Source of the DNA: an uncultured bacterium
GTDB lineage: Bacteria; Patescibacteriota; CALEFQ01
Reading direction: 5' to 3'
NCBI GenBank assembly: GCA_937877125.1
Contig: CALEFQ010000098.1
Span: forward strand, 1-6,302
DNA length: 6,302 nucleotides
Below, piece by piece: positions 6,032 through 6,302 of the stretch. Every line of letters begins with the position of its first letter. Positions within the stretch are counted from its first letter, which is position 1. The notes under the pieces are model-generated. The model did not search any database, was not told the DNA's origin, and saw only the letters and a list, made by a program, of their open reading frames with translations. Both the position numbers and the translations under genes were made by a program.

Positions 6032-6302
6032 TTACTTATAGAAAACCTGGATTTGGTGCCGAGATCGAGCCGGGTGAAAAGGCCGGAACCGATCCCCGAG
6101 AAGTTGCTGTCTTTTAAAACCGACGGACTGCGCTAATTCCCGCAGTTGCGAAGCGGTCCAAATCCTTTGCTTAATAATAGCCTGGAACCTTCGGCCAGAC
6201 TTTTGGCCGCGTGAAACCGTGATTGTTTCGGAAGCCGTAAGCACGCCATGGCGCCGATCGTAATTCTCTACCCGAAAACACTCATCGTATAAATTGCCCC
6301 CG
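6032..6302 (-). CDS. C-terminal part of a probable class I SAM-dependent methyltransferase (5' end outside window)
   Basis: The frame is open from the right edge (first full codon 6299-6301) to TAA at 6032-6034, giving 90 codons including the stop. It begins GGNLYDECFRVENYDRRHGV and ends with a segment reading IWTASQLRELAQSVGFKRQQLLGD...HQIQVFYK. This closely follows the usual C-terminus of class I SAM-dependent methyltransferases: Y/W-T-x-x-E/Q-L-R-x-L-x-x-x-A/V-GF, then a strand with GD, then a final strand ending in V-F/A-x-K. The Rossmann core with the SAM-binding glycine motif would lie beyond the edge, so the family call rests on the tail alone and the substrate cannot be told. An internal GTG at 6242-6244 could start a 70-residue reading frame, but the coding pattern continues upstream of it without a break, so it is not the real start. 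The gene is convergent with the membrane protein gene. Confidence 0.65.
   Translation of the reverse strand, partial: GGNLYDECFRVENYDRRHGVLTASETITVSRGQKSGRRFQAIIKQRIWTASQLRELAQSVGFKRQQLLGDRFRPFHPARSRHQIQVFYK

Noticed and set aside
6001..6302. Structured RNA gene at the right end
   Set aside because: The GC-rich stretches do not form a tRNA cloverleaf, and the minus strand is an uninterrupted reading frame with a methyltransferase-like C-terminus.

Overview
The window holds three complete genes and one gene cut by the right edge. The style suggests a Patescibacteria (Candidate Phyla Radiation) genome or another uncultured bacterium. The clues are a winged-helix regulator fused to a nucleotidyltransferase-like domain, large secreted or membrane β-propeller proteins with no sugar or amino-acid metabolism genes around them, near-consensus sigma70-type promoters, and starts without a clear Shine-Dalgarno sequence. 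This is inference from gene style; no marker gene is present. No in-frame TGA occurs inside any gene and two genes end in TGA, so the standard bacterial code is used.

Layout from left to right. At 13-49 a strong bidirectional terminator is followed by three tandem heptamers (52-72), which abut the stop of the first gene. On the minus strand, 73-2724 encodes a secreted, multidomain HExxH metallopeptidase: signal peptide, I9-like prodomain, metzincin-like catalytic domain, Ig-like domain, and a calcium-loop (DxDxDG) FG-GAP/VCBS β-propeller. It has its own promoter at 2763-2791. Upstream on the same strand, 2847-3434 encodes a winged-helix regulator with a degenerate nucleotidyltransferase domain, driven by a promoter at 3473-3501. 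Three copies of the heptamer TTGTTCA (one inverted) surround that promoter and are the best candidate operator.

A 306-base divergent intergenic region separates the regulator from a plus-strand gene at 3741-5915. Its product is a single-pass membrane protein with a cytoplasmic PP2C-like domain that has lost the usual metal ligands, a basic Pro-rich linker, a membrane helix, a helical stalk and a C-terminal β-propeller. A hairpin terminator at 5949-5979 separates it from a convergent minus-strand gene that enters from the right edge (6302 to 6032). That gene looks like the C-terminus of a class I SAM-dependent methyltransferase.

How the genes fit together is inference. The regulator may repress itself and possibly the neighbouring surface genes. 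The protease and the membrane protein both present β-propellers outside the cytoplasm and may act at the cell surface, in processing or attachment for the protease and in sensing for the membrane protein. The most unusual elements are the pseudo-phosphatase/propeller membrane protein, the protease architecture and the heptamer operator.
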